From: Flammeovirga aprica JL-4
Lineage (GTDB): Bacteria > Bacteroidota > Bacteroidia > Cytophagales > Flammeovirgaceae
Reading direction: 5' to 3'
Length of the DNA: 45,943 bases
Assembly (NCBI RefSeq): GCF_012844305.1
Contig: NZ_JABANE010000072.1
Coordinates: 1-45,943 of the forward strand
Position 1 is the stretch's first letter, and each line of letters opens with the position of its first letter. The notes below the pieces were generated by a model that saw nothing but the letters and a program-made list of their open reading frames with translations, had not been told where the DNA came from and made no database searches. Shown here one piece after another: positions 16,924-24,910 of the stretch. Made by a program: the position numbers and the translations under genes.

Positions 16924-17730
16924 TTAGAGCCCAAAATGATTAATCGGACCATTTCCTTTTCCTAGTACCTTGTCTTTTCCCTCAGCAATGGCATTATTGA
17001 CATAACTACAGCCTTTTTTCACTGCATTTTCCAGATCATTACCTTTACCTAAAAATGTAGCAATACTAGACGATAAACTACAGCCTGTGCCATGCGTATT
17101 CGTTGTATCTACTCTAGGGTTTTTAATAATGGTAGTTCTGCCTGTCGGAAATTCATAAAGCATATCATGCATTTCAGCAGTACCAAAGTGACCACCTTTC
17201 AGTAACACTGAAGTTTTGAATTGTGATCCGATTTCTTTAGCAGTCGCTTCAACATTTTCCTGATCAATAGCATGGCCAATTAACAGTTCCGCTTCTTTAT
17301 GATTTGGAGTAATGATAGCAACCTGAGGAAATAATTTCTTCAAACACTCAATAGCATCTTCTGTTATCAAAACATCGCCTGAAGTGGCTACCATCACAGG
17401 ATCGAGTACAATGTTTTTGGCATTATATTCCGAAAGCTTTGAGGCAATTGTTTCAATCACCTCACAAGAATGAAGCATACCGATTTTGACGGCACTGAAA
17501 TCAATATCACTGAATACCGCTTCTAGTTGCTTTTCAAGATGGGCAACCGGAAGAGCGTGAATATCTGTTACTCCTTGTGTATTTTGAGCCGTAGTTGCCG
17601 TAATTACGCTTGCAGCATAAGCACCACAAGCCGAAATACTTTTGATATCGGCTTGAATACCTGCACAACCGCCAGAATCACTTCCAGCAATAGTCAATAC
17701 ACTTTTATAAGTTGTTTTTATACTTTCCAT
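16924..17730 (-). CDS. thiD: Hydroxymethylpyrimidine/phosphomethylpyrimidine kinase ThiD
   Basis: A 268-residue kinase of the ribokinase family. The substrate motif TIAGSDSGGCAGIQADIKS (residues 13-31) is characteristic, and the anion hole with catalytic Cys reads NTHGTGCSLSSS near 212-223. It phosphorylates HMP to HMP-P and then to HMP-PP for thiamin synthesis. It overlaps the end of tenA by 13 bases, so translation is likely coupled. A Cys replaces the more usual Gly in the GGGAG segment (GGCAG). Confidence 0.95.
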   Translation of the reverse strand: MESIKTTYKSVLTIAGSDSGGCAGIQADIKSISACGAYAASVITATTAQNTQGVTDIHALPVAHLEKQLEAVFSDIDFSAVKIGMLHSCEVIETIASKLSEYNAKNIVLDPVMVATSGDVLITEDAIECLKKLFPQVAIITPNHKEAELLIGHAIDQENVEATAKEIGSQFKTSVLLKGGHFGTAEMHDMLYEFPTGRTTIIKNPRVDTTNTHGTGCSLSSSIATFLGKGNDLENAVKKGCSYVNNAIAEGKDKVLGKGNGPINHFGL

Positions 17731-18371
17731 GCTTCTTTGTTGTATGCACTATCCCAAAACATCCATTCCAATTTCGATGCTTTTTCGAAGGCTTCATTCA
17801 TCTTTTCAATTCTTTCAGGAGAAGCGTCACTCGCCAATTTATTGGTAATATCCACTGCTTTTTTTACAGAGTTGGCAAACGCTTCACCACCATACGTATT
17901 GATCCAATCTTGATAAGGGTTGTCGCCTTTGTTGCTTTGGTTAGCAAGAATATAATCCCCCACTTCTTTATAAATTGTAAAACAAGGTAATACTGCAGCA
18001 AGACCTTCTTCCAATGATTTTGTATGTACAATTCGAGAAAGGTAGCTAATGTACAATTCGCAAGTAGGAGAGGCTTGAGTTGTTCTTTCTTCACCAGTTA
18101 AGAAATTCTCATGCAAAGCATCTTCAACATGAATAATACCCGTGGCTGAGCCTAAGAAAAACTGAGTACCTTGATCGTCTTCACATCTTATCCCCACTTC
18201 CGCCAAGATCTTTTTGTATTCCGCTAAATAGATAGAATCTTGATTGATATAAAAGTTGAATACTTCCTTCGAAAGCGTACCTTCCATTAAATCTTTGATG
18301 AAAGGATGTTTATATATTTCTTGTAAAATGTAATCAGTTTTCTCACTGATTGCTTCATACCAGTTTGTCAT
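17718..18371 (-). CDS. tenA: Thiaminase II TenA (aminopyrimidine aminohydrolase)
   Basis: A 217-residue, all-helical TenA protein. Asp45 with Tyr48 in INQDSIYLAEY, catalytic Cys130 in VLPCFTIYKEVG, and Glu202 in KLEWMFWDSAY match the known active site. It hydrolyses thiamin breakdown products to HMP, which ThiD then phosphorylates. It is the first gene of the operon with thiD and the patatin gene. I searched the upstream 200 bases for a TPP riboswitch and found no conserved CTGAGA / ACCTGA core. Confidence 0.95.
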   Translation of the reverse strand: MTNWYEAISEKTDYILQEIYKHPFIKDLMEGTLSKEVFNFYINQDSIYLAEYKKILAEVGIRCEDDQGTQFFLGSATGIIHVEDALHENFLTGEERTTQASPTCELYISYLSRIVHTKSLEEGLAAVLPCFTIYKEVGDYILANQSNKGDNPYQDWINTYGGEAFANSVKKAVDITNKLASDASPERIEKMNEAFEKASKLEWMFWDSAYNKEAWKV

Positions 18372-18528
18372 AAGATGTTTTAAGTTTTGGTTGCTTGTTA
18401 AGCTCTTTTCTGTTTAAGAGCAAAGTAAATCATTTAATACAATATTTCCTTACCTACTGAGAAGTAAGTGAAGTGTTTTAAATGGGGTAAAGATTTTAGA
18501 ATTTTTAAAGAATTAGTGAAAATAAAAA

Positions 18529-18561
18529 AACTCTACCCATTTTGAATTCATGAGTAGAGTT
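18529..18561 (-). terminator. Terminator after the 18.6 kb exported-protein gene
   Basis: Arms aactctacccat and atgagtagagtt pair around a short loop. A T-run follows in the minus direction (ttttttt at 18524-18530 on that strand), 9 bases past the stop codon at 18570. Confidence 0.7.
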
Positions 18562-18569
18562 GTCCTTGA

Positions 18570-19064
18570 TTAAAATTTTTGCTCAATATAACTTTTGAGC
18601 TTTCCCTTTTTATCCTGCTTTACAAGCTTTTCCATATCAGGGTTTTTTCCAAGCTGTGCTTTATTTTTTTTATAAAACTCAATGCTATTCTGAGCACCAG
18701 CTACTGCACATTCTACATTGTTTTTGGAGTAGTTGTTTTGCAGACTGTATTTGACCCAACCACTCATAAATGACATCAGACAATCCGGAGAATCAAATGG
18801 AACAATCCCCGGAACTAAATTGATAGAAACCGACGGACTTCCACCCATCCATTTCATTAAGAAATCATTGACCTCATTTCGCTTTTTACCTTCTTCTGAA
18901 ATTGGAGTATTTAAGAGCCAGTTTGTGGCTTCTAGTACCAGTTGTTCCGTTTTTTTGTAATCATCAGCACTTTCGAATTTGACATTGGATGGAATCTCAA
19001 CATTTTGTGCCCACAAGTTTGTACTTATGAATAGTAAAATAAAGAAAGCTTTAGTAATCTTCAT
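18570..19064 (-). CDS. Small exported protein of unknown function
   Basis: A 164-residue precursor starting MKITKAFFILLFISTNLWAQ, a clear signal peptide ending in Ala-Gln. An upstream in-frame Met (seven codons earlier) is less likely because it would delay the hydrophobic core. The mature part has two helices with conserved-looking Cys (DCLMSFMSGWVKY; NNVECAVAGAQNSIEFYKK) and a basic tail. No family is recognised. It is followed by a good terminator and seems monocistronic. Confidence 0.65.
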   Translation of the reverse strand: MKITKAFFILLFISTNLWAQNVEIPSNVKFESADDYKKTEQLVLEATNWLLNTPISEEGKKRNEVNDFLMKWMGGSPSVSINLVPGIVPFDSPDCLMSFMSGWVKYSLQNNYSKNNVECAVAGAQNSIEFYKKNKAQLGKNPDMEKLVKQDKKGKLKSYIEQKF

Positions 19065-19223
19065 GTTTGTTTGATTTGTAATCAATAGTTGCCAATAGCC
19101 CTCACTAACATTAATGAGGCTAATTTCTGCATTGATTTATTTAAAATAGTTTACTGTGCTAAAGATCTGAATTATTCTTTTAAGAAAGAAACTTTAATGG
19201 GTATTGCGGAATAAAGAATGCAG

Positions 19224-20057
19224 TTATAAACTGTTGATATATTGTATAATTTCTTCACTTTTCTTGTATTCAGATTTTGCTAGCAGATCAAGAAACGTAT
19301 TGAAATAGGCAGATGCTCTTGAATCAGGATGCTTTTGGGTTACTTTTGTCATTTGATGAATAAGTTTTGGGTTGAAACTATGCGTAGCAAAACTAAAAGA
19401 AGGACTGTTATCTTGTCCTTCAAAAATAAGGTGTAGATAATGCTTAAATGTATCTTCACTAATTTCTGCATATTTTAATTCTTCCGATTTTTTAGACATT
19501 TCACCCCATCGATAGGCCCTTTCTACAAGCTCTTTCTCATCAATAATTATTGATGCATCTTCACAGCAAACCTTATCCAATTCATCACAATAGAGATTGA
19601 TAAATTCAACTGAGGTAGAGTCAATCTTATCGAGTAACTTCTTTTTTATGAAAGAAGTATTTTTGGAGAGGAAAATCATCCCTTCAGACATTGCCACTGT
19701 AAACCCATTGTCTTCTGCTTGTATTTCAAAGTTTATAGCCACTTCATAAATAGTATCATCAGGTGCATAGGCTAAAGTATTCAGAGAATCATAGTTTGAC
19801 AAAGCAAATAATTGTTCATTGACCTTATTTTCTATGACAGAATATTCTTCAAAAAAATGATAGATATAGGTATCGCATTTTGTCGGATTAGCATAAATCT
19901 GTTCTAAGAGTAATGCTTTTACTTTTTTGACACCACCCCAGTCAATAATTACTTCTTTAGTTTCAAAAGGTAATTTTTCATCATTCTTCCCTAAAAGGTT
20001 AACCTCGAAGCCAATGAATGATAAATAAAGAAACGTCAAATTCATTAGAATGCTCAT
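19224..20057 (-). CDS. Exported protein of unknown function
   Basis: A 277-residue protein with a hydrophobic N-terminus (MSILMNLTFLYLSFIGFEV) that could be a short signal or anchor. The mature part is acidic and helical, with a cysteine-rich stretch (LYCDELDKVCCEDASI) around residues 150-165. No domain is recognised. It is not clearly in an operon: 160 bases separate it from the neighbour and 327 bases lie upstream. Confidence 0.55.
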   Translation of the reverse strand: MSILMNLTFLYLSFIGFEVNLLGKNDEKLPFETKEVIIDWGGVKKVKALLLEQIYANPTKCDTYIYHFFEEYSVIENKVNEQLFALSNYDSLNTLAYAPDDTIYEVAINFEIQAEDNGFTVAMSEGMIFLSKNTSFIKKKLLDKIDSTSVEFINLYCDELDKVCCEDASIIIDEKELVERAYRWGEMSKKSEELKYAEISEDTFKHYLHLIFEGQDNSPSFSFATHSFNPKLIHQMTKVTQKHPDSRASAYFNTFLDLLAKSEYKKSEEIIQYINSL

Positions 20058-20319
20058 AGTATAGATATTAATTATAAACTAGCTTTTCACTTTAAAATTA
20101 TTCCTTTGGTGATCAACCAAAATTCCCACCGATTCTACCAAAGTAACCATCAGCTTTCCATGCCACTTCATTTTCTATTAGTATCAGTAGTTCTTTTGAA
20201 GGTGAGAGTTGAAAACCATTATATTAGTTATGCAATCTTACAAAAAAACACGGCCTTTTTCTTATAACTTGAAGTAGTTTTATTAGAATAGTTTGATGAG
20301 GTAAATTTTGTGAAATGCG

Positions 20320-20358
20320 AAATGCCTTTCAATATCTATAAACATTGAAAGGCATTTT
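20320..20358. terminator. Hairpin downstream of the AraC operon
   Basis: Arms aaatgcctttcaat (20320-20333) and attgaaaggcatttt (20344-20358) are a near-perfect pair around a 10-base loop. It lies 26 bases past the stop of the minus-strand AraC gene. The remaining part of the 20058-20383 gap shows no gene or other structure. Confidence 0.6.
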
Positions 20359-20383
20359 ATTCTTGTGGCGAGAAACAGAAATA

Positions 20384-21307
20384 CTAATTCATATTAGCAG
20401 ATTCGATATACTCTTTAGGACTTAAACCTGTTTTTTTCTTAAATAATCGAGAGAAATACTGCGGATATTCAAACCCTAATTTATAAGCTGTTTCTGAAAT
20501 GGAAGCATTCGTTGCGAGAAGTAAATTTTTCGCTTCTTCCACTAAATACAAATTTATTTGATCTACAGCTGTTTTTCCCGTTTCAGTTTTAATGGTATCA
20601 CGCATATAGCGGTGACTGACCCCCAACTGTCCTGCAATCCACTCAGCAGTCGGAATACCATTTTCTTCTAATTGATTGGATTCAAAATAATCATCCAAAA
20701 TATCTTTGAAACGAGTAAACAACGCTTTATTTATCTCCTTACGGTTCAAGAACTGACGTTTGTAAAAACGATCTGCATACCGAAGTAAAGCTTCCATATG
20801 CGTGAGGATAATATCTTTACTAAATTCATCCTGATTGTTTTGGTATTCCGTCTCAATCGTTTTGAAAATGGTCTTGATCGTATTTTCCTCTTTTGGAGAA
20901 AGGTGCAAGGCTTCATTCACATTATAATTAAAGAAATTATAATTTTTAATGCGTTTTCGGATTTCGGTACCCGCAATAAAATCCTCATGAAAAGCGATAA
21001 ACCATGACTCAGAACTCACGATGATATCTTTTAAAATATAATTTTGATCAGGAGAAGAAAAGAACATCGTACCTGTTTCACAATCATATTTTGTTCTACC
21101 GTAAATCATTTCACCTGAAACAATATTTTTCAGACTGATAATATAAAACCGGTTAGTATAACTCACTTCTGTTTGAGAAGAAACACAATTTTGAATTTCT
21201 TCATCACTCAAAATTTTACAGCCTACCGTAAAAAGCGGATTTTCAGGAGCAGGCAGATTTTGAACCTTATTGAATTCTGTGATATTATTAAAAACGATAT
21301 TTTTCAT
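20384..21307 (-). CDS. AraC-family transcriptional regulator
   Basis: A 307-residue regulator from MKNIVFNNITEFNKV; an upstream Met nine codons earlier lies inside the preceding gene. The N-terminal part is a cupin-like sensing region (about 1-160: YIISLKNIVSGEMIYG, then CETGTMFFSSPDQ). The C-terminal AraC DNA-binding domain (about 205-300) has helices WIAGQLGVSHRYMRDTIK and ISETAYKLGFEYPQYFSRLF. It starts one base after the stop of the membrane-protein gene, so it is translated from the SDR operon and probably regulates it. Confidence 0.9.
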   Translation of the reverse strand: MKNIVFNNITEFNKVQNLPAPENPLFTVGCKILSDEEIQNCVSSQTEVSYTNRFYIISLKNIVSGEMIYGRTKYDCETGTMFFSSPDQNYILKDIIVSSESWFIAFHEDFIAGTEIRKRIKNYNFFNYNVNEALHLSPKEENTIKTIFKTIETEYQNNQDEFSKDIILTHMEALLRYADRFYKRQFLNRKEINKALFTRFKDILDDYFESNQLEENGIPTAEWIAGQLGVSHRYMRDTIKTETGKTAVDQINLYLVEEAKNLLLATNASISETAYKLGFEYPQYFSRLFKKKTGLSPKEYIESANMN

Positions 21308-21308
21308 T

Positions 21309-21818
21309 TTACTTTTGATTTGAAGCAAATGCATCCAATTCTACTTTGTAATCTTCCAGTCTAGCCTTGGCATTACTATCAATCACCATAAAGACCATCA
21401 TTGTAACAACTACTGCCACCCCGGTTGCTTGCCATACTGGCTTTTGCATAAACATGATTAATAATGCACCAATGATTGCAATAGCAGGGAAAACTTTAAA
21501 AGCAGCCGTTTGATAAGTGGCAATAGTTTTGTCTACTCTCTCGATTTCTGAGGCCACAAAAGCAGTGGAGTCTTGTTGATAGGCAGACTCAAAACCACCC
21601 ACTCGGGCTTTATTAGAGAAGAATAAACCAAGTCCTGAGACTAAGAGAAAAATTCCTGCAATAGAGACCGGATAGATAAATGCTCTAGCAAATTCAGTTT
21701 TCCCTAATTGCCAAAAGCCTAATCCTGTAACAATAAAAACGATTCCGAAAAGGATGAAAAATGATATTGAAAAAGCTTCAGCTCTTCCCCAATCTGTTGC
21801 TGCTTTTAAAATGTCCAT
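21309..21818 (-). CDS. Small membrane protein of unknown function
   Basis: A 169-residue protein with four predicted membrane helices: two near 18-65 (FFILFGIVFIVTGLGFW; SIAGIFLLVSGLGLFF) and two near 108-150 (FPAIAIIGALLIMFM; ATGVAVVVTMMVFMVI). A charged loop between the pairs holds SEIERVDKTIATYQ. No family is recognised. It lies 13 bases after the SDR gene and runs directly into the AraC gene, so the three genes form one unit. Confidence 0.6.
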   Translation of the reverse strand: MDILKAATDWGRAEAFSISFFILFGIVFIVTGLGFWQLGKTEFARAFIYPVSIAGIFLLVSGLGLFFSNKARVGGFESAYQQDSTAFVASEIERVDKTIATYQTAAFKVFPAIAIIGALLIMFMQKPVWQATGVAVVVTMMVFMVIDSNAKARLEDYKVELDAFASNQK

Positions 21819-21831
21819 ATCTTATATATAA

Positions 21832-22776
21832 TTAAAAATTCCATTTGCAATTTGTCTCTTTTTCAGACAAAGTCCATAATTTACTCATCACCTCTTTATC
21901 TACTGCATGAGGCTCTAATTTACATTCTCCAACCGGACCAGTCCAGTAGTTCATGCCTGTTGGGCCGTAAAAAGCGTTTTGTTTTAAGCCCTCTTCAGTA
22001 GCGCACATCAGCTCAGGGTACGCCCCTTTTTCTGCAGATTGCACCAAAGGAGATGCTGCTAATATTGCCCATGAGATTCTTGTGATCAGTGGAGCATCTT
22101 TTTTAATCAAAGATGTTTTTGATGCACCAGGATGGCAAACATACACACTAACATTTTTGTTTGCATTTTTAATATGATCTTGCAATTCATAGGCAAACAT
22201 CATTTGTGCAAGCTTACTTTGGGAGTAAACCGCATTTGCTTCATAGTTTTTATCCCAGTTCATGTCATCAAATTGAATGGTTTTGATTCCCATTTTGTAT
22301 CCTTCACTTGCCACTACTACAATTCTACCATTTGATTGCTCAATTTTATCGAACAACAAATTATTTAATAGAAAGTGACCGTAGTGATTGGTGCCCAATT
22401 GACTTTCGAACCCATCTACTGTAAATTCTTGCTTGGCTACTTGAGCTACTGCCGCATTGCAGATCAATACATCAATTTTTGGAACCGTTTTATTTACTTC
22501 TTCCGCTGCTTTACGAACAGAAGCTAAATTGGCCAAATCCATCTCTATATATGAGATTTTAGCATCAGCACCAAACATCACTTTTAGATCTTCAACTGCT
22601 TTCTCAGATTTAGTAGCACTACGGTTTAGCATCACAACTTCAGCTCCCTTACTCAGAAGGATTCTTGTTGCTTCAAAACCTGCCCCTCCATTTCCTCCGG
22701 TGATCAAATACGTTTTATCTTCCAAGTTATTGATTCTTTCTGGAGTCCATCCTTTTTTACCAAATTGATTAGCCAT
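21832..22776 (-). CDS. Short-chain dehydrogenase/reductase
   Basis: A 314-residue SDR resembling the protochlorophyllide-reductase/retinol-dehydrogenase-like group. The cofactor motif TGGNGGAG is at 26-33, NAA(V) at about 107-109, and catalytic Tyr184 with Lys188 lies in YSQSKLAQMMFAYEL. Asn-Arg at NRSATKSEKA after beta-2 suggests NADP(H). Ser157 (VASEGYK) is the expected third residue. First gene of the SDR / membrane / AraC operon. Substrate unknown. Confidence 0.85.
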   Translation of the reverse strand: MANQFGKKGWTPERINNLEDKTYLITGGNGGAGFEATRILLSKGAEVVMLNRSATKSEKAVEDLKVMFGADAKISYIEMDLANLASVRKAAEEVNKTVPKIDVLICNAAVAQVAKQEFTVDGFESQLGTNHYGHFLLNNLLFDKIEQSNGRIVVVASEGYKMGIKTIQFDDMNWDKNYEANAVYSQSKLAQMMFAYELQDHIKNANKNVSVYVCHPGASKTSLIKKDAPLITRISWAILAASPLVQSAEKGAYPELMCATEEGLKQNAFYGPTGMNYWTGPVGECKLEPHAVDKEVMSKLWTLSEKETNCKWNF

Positions 22777-23367
22777 GATGATTACTATTTAGGTGATTAG
22801 AATTATTACCTTACAAAGGTCGTGGGTATTGGGTCTTTTCGGCTTAAACATTTTGGCATCTGATGTGCACATTTTGGTAAACCGTTAGTTTTTAAGGTAT
22901 AAGTACTAAGACAAAATTATATAACACTAATTTATATTATTTTTTTCGATTACTTCCTTCAAAAAACGCTAAATAGAACCACTATTGATACGTTTTTTAG
23001 CGTCGTACTCACAAAAAAAAATTAAGAATTAGTTATCATTTATTTTTGGCTTAGTACTTTGCAATATAAAAAATGTGGCTAAATACTGAATAATCTGAGG
23101 TGTTTTTGTACTGATTTACAGAGAGAAAGTACCCACAAGTACAGTTTAGTCACAAATGAACCTGTAAAGTTGATTTACAAAGGACCTCCCAATACGTAAA
23201 TGTTACCCATAGCTACAACTAAGAACAGTATATCTAATAATTTGCGATATCAATTAGAATCATCAATCAATTTTTTAAGATTACTTATATAAATAAACCT
23301 TGTTATTGAAATGATTTGATGATTAATTTAAGAATGTTCCATTCGTTATGGACAAGAAAATAGAAGT
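22777..23367. promoter_or_regulatory. Divergent intergenic region between the SDR operon and the polysaccharide cluster
   Basis: No gene is seen. It contains the MITE-like element at 22901-23059 and then about 300 bases of AT-rich DNA that must hold the promoter of the GH82-like gene. The 17-mer atcaatcaattttttaa at 23262-23278 recurs exactly at 30438-30454 just before the first GH29 gene, which may mark a shared upstream site. No clear Bacteroidota -33/-7 promoter could be picked with confidence. Confidence 0.4.
22901..23059. repeat. MITE-like element with AAGTACTAAG ends
   Basis: The left end aagtactaagacaaaatta and the right end ttttggcttagtacttt are near reverse complements, with the match extending about 35 bases (also actaatt / aattagt). 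Inside, acgctaaa and tttagcgt form a second hairpin. At 159 bp it is nearly the same length as the 161-bp element at 33787-33947. There is no coding sequence. Confidence 0.6.
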
Positions 23368-24711
23368 ATGAAAAAAGTTATTTTATTACTGTTCGCATTT
23401 TTATCTGTATATAGTGTTCATGCACAATATACCGAAACGATGAAGCCTAAAGGTTTAACCAAAAACCTAGTGAAAGATTTTGGTGTAAAGTCAAATAAAT
23501 CCGATTTAAATCAGAGTCAGTCTGTGCAAGATGCCGTTGATGCATTAGCAAACTTGGGTGGTGGTAATTTGGTTATTCCCAAAGGAGAATACCTTTTCGG
23601 AGATGTATACCTTAAGTCCAATATCCATATTTTAGTTGAGGAAGGGACAATATTAAGACCCTATTGGCCTGAAGGAACAAAGGCAAGTTTATTTAATTTT
23701 ACATCAAAATTCAGTGCTAAAAATCCTTCCGCTTATATAGAAAATGTAAGTATAAGAGGTTTAAAGGGACGATTTGTAGTCGATTATAGCAACCGTATAC
23801 GTAAAAAAGGAGAAGGCTGTAGAGCGATTATTATTAGTATGGTCAAAAACTTTTTGGTACAGGATATGGATGTGAAAGACAATTTTTCTACTTATTGTGG
23901 AATGGTTATCAGTCCAATAAAAGCACATAAAAAGTTTACTGTTGAGGATACGAAGTCGTGGGAGGTTTCACGAGCTACTAGAGGGACGGTGCGTGACTGT
24001 AGACACTTTAATGCAAGCCCTGGCTATGGATTAGTACAGATACATGGTGCTGATGGAGTTCATTTCGAAAACCTCTATTCACTAGGTGGTGTTACGTTGC
24101 GATTGGAAACTGGGGCGAATAATCCTCATGTAGGCGTTTTTAATATTACAGGAAAAAATATTTACAATGAAAACGGTAGAAGTGCTTTAATGATGGGACC
24201 TCACTCAGCTAAAAATGGAAAAGTAGTGGTGGATGGAATAGTGAGTAAAAGTAGTACCTACGCTGTGAATATTGGACAAGCAGGAGTAAAACATGATGCA
24301 CCAGATCAAACACCGGGTCATTTCTCAAACGATTCTAAGGTGACGAACATTCATGCTATTTTTGGCAAAAATGCTCAGGTAAAAAATCAGTCTATTCATT
24401 TTGTGCCAGAGGAATATTATAATGATTTAAAGTTATGGCCTGATAACAAATTCTTGACAGGGCCATCCATTAGTGCTGTAAACAATCATGCAGAGACCTA
24501 TAGTGTTACTGTCGAAAATGTGACAATGGAAGGGTTTACTTACAATAATGACAAAAAGATATTGACTGCGGAAAACTCACCAGCAGGTGATAGATGGAAA
24601 GTATGGGCAAAGTGGAAATCTGATTTTCTTGATGATGCACATCGTACACAAAATGCTGCAGTGGTAGTGGAATATGAGATTCCAACTTCTACTGATCTTC
24701 AATTGAAGTAA
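23368..24711 (+). CDS. GH82 (iota-carrageenase)-like beta-helix protein
   Basis: A signal peptide (residues 1-19, VYSVHAQ) precedes a right-handed parallel beta-helix protein of 447 residues. It matches the remembered Alteromonas fortis iota-carrageenase (GH82) over its core: PGYGLVQIHGADGVHFENLY, GGVTLRLETG and MMGPHSAKNG. The equivalents of Gln222, Glu245 and His281 are present as Q224, E247 and H279. The equivalent of Asp247 is Gly249. GH82 enzymes hydrolyse beta-1,4 bonds of iota-carrageenan by an inverting mechanism, and Glu245/Asp247 are the proposed acid and base. The loss of the second carboxylate means a changed mechanism, another substrate, or a binding role. The substrate is uncertain because no carrageenan sulfatase is near. 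It is the first plus-strand gene of the cluster and ends at a strong terminator. Confidence 0.75.
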   Translation: MKKVILLLFAFLSVYSVHAQYTETMKPKGLTKNLVKDFGVKSNKSDLNQSQSVQDAVDALANLGGGNLVIPKGEYLFGDVYLKSNIHILVEEGTILRPYWPEGTKASLFNFTSKFSAKNPSAYIENVSIRGLKGRFVVDYSNRIRKKGEGCRAIIISMVKNFLVQDMDVKDNFSTYCGMVISPIKAHKKFTVEDTKSWEVSRATRGTVRDCRHFNASPGYGLVQIHGADGVHFENLYSLGGVTLRLETGANNPHVGVFNITGKNIYNENGRSALMMGPHSAKNGKVVVDGIVSKSSTYAVNIGQAGVKHDAPDQTPGHFSNDSKVTNIHAIFGKNAQVKNQSIHFVPEEYYNDLKLWPDNKFLTGPSISAVNNHAETYSVTVENVTMEGFTYNNDKKILTAENSPAGDRWKVWAKWKSDFLDDAHRTQNAAVVVEYEIPTSTDLQLK

Positions 24712-24731
24712 GAGTGTGATCATGTATATAT

Positions 24732-24785
24732 AAGGCCTGCTATGTTTATTTAGAATATGCTTAGTAGGCCTTACTTTTTATTTAT
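24732..24785 (+). terminator. Intrinsic terminator of the GH82-like gene
   Basis: Stem aaggcctgcta (24732-24742) with tagtaggcctt (24762-24772), 11 perfect pairs, followed by a T-rich tract (actttttattta). It separates the GH82-like gene from the AraC regulator that follows. Confidence 0.85.
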
Positions 24786-24910
24786 AAAACGAAAGAAAAA
24801 ATCAAGGTTATTTAGGGGGGGAATTGTACCATGGCATGATTTCCATCAATTGATTCTTTAAAGGAAATGTAGAAGAAGTATTTTCAATAAAAATCAATCT
24901 TCAACAACCT

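Noticed and set aside
18372..18569. Possible TPP riboswitch before tenA
   Set aside because: The leader was read in the minus direction for the conserved CTGAGA, ACCTGA and GCG elements and none was found in the right order.
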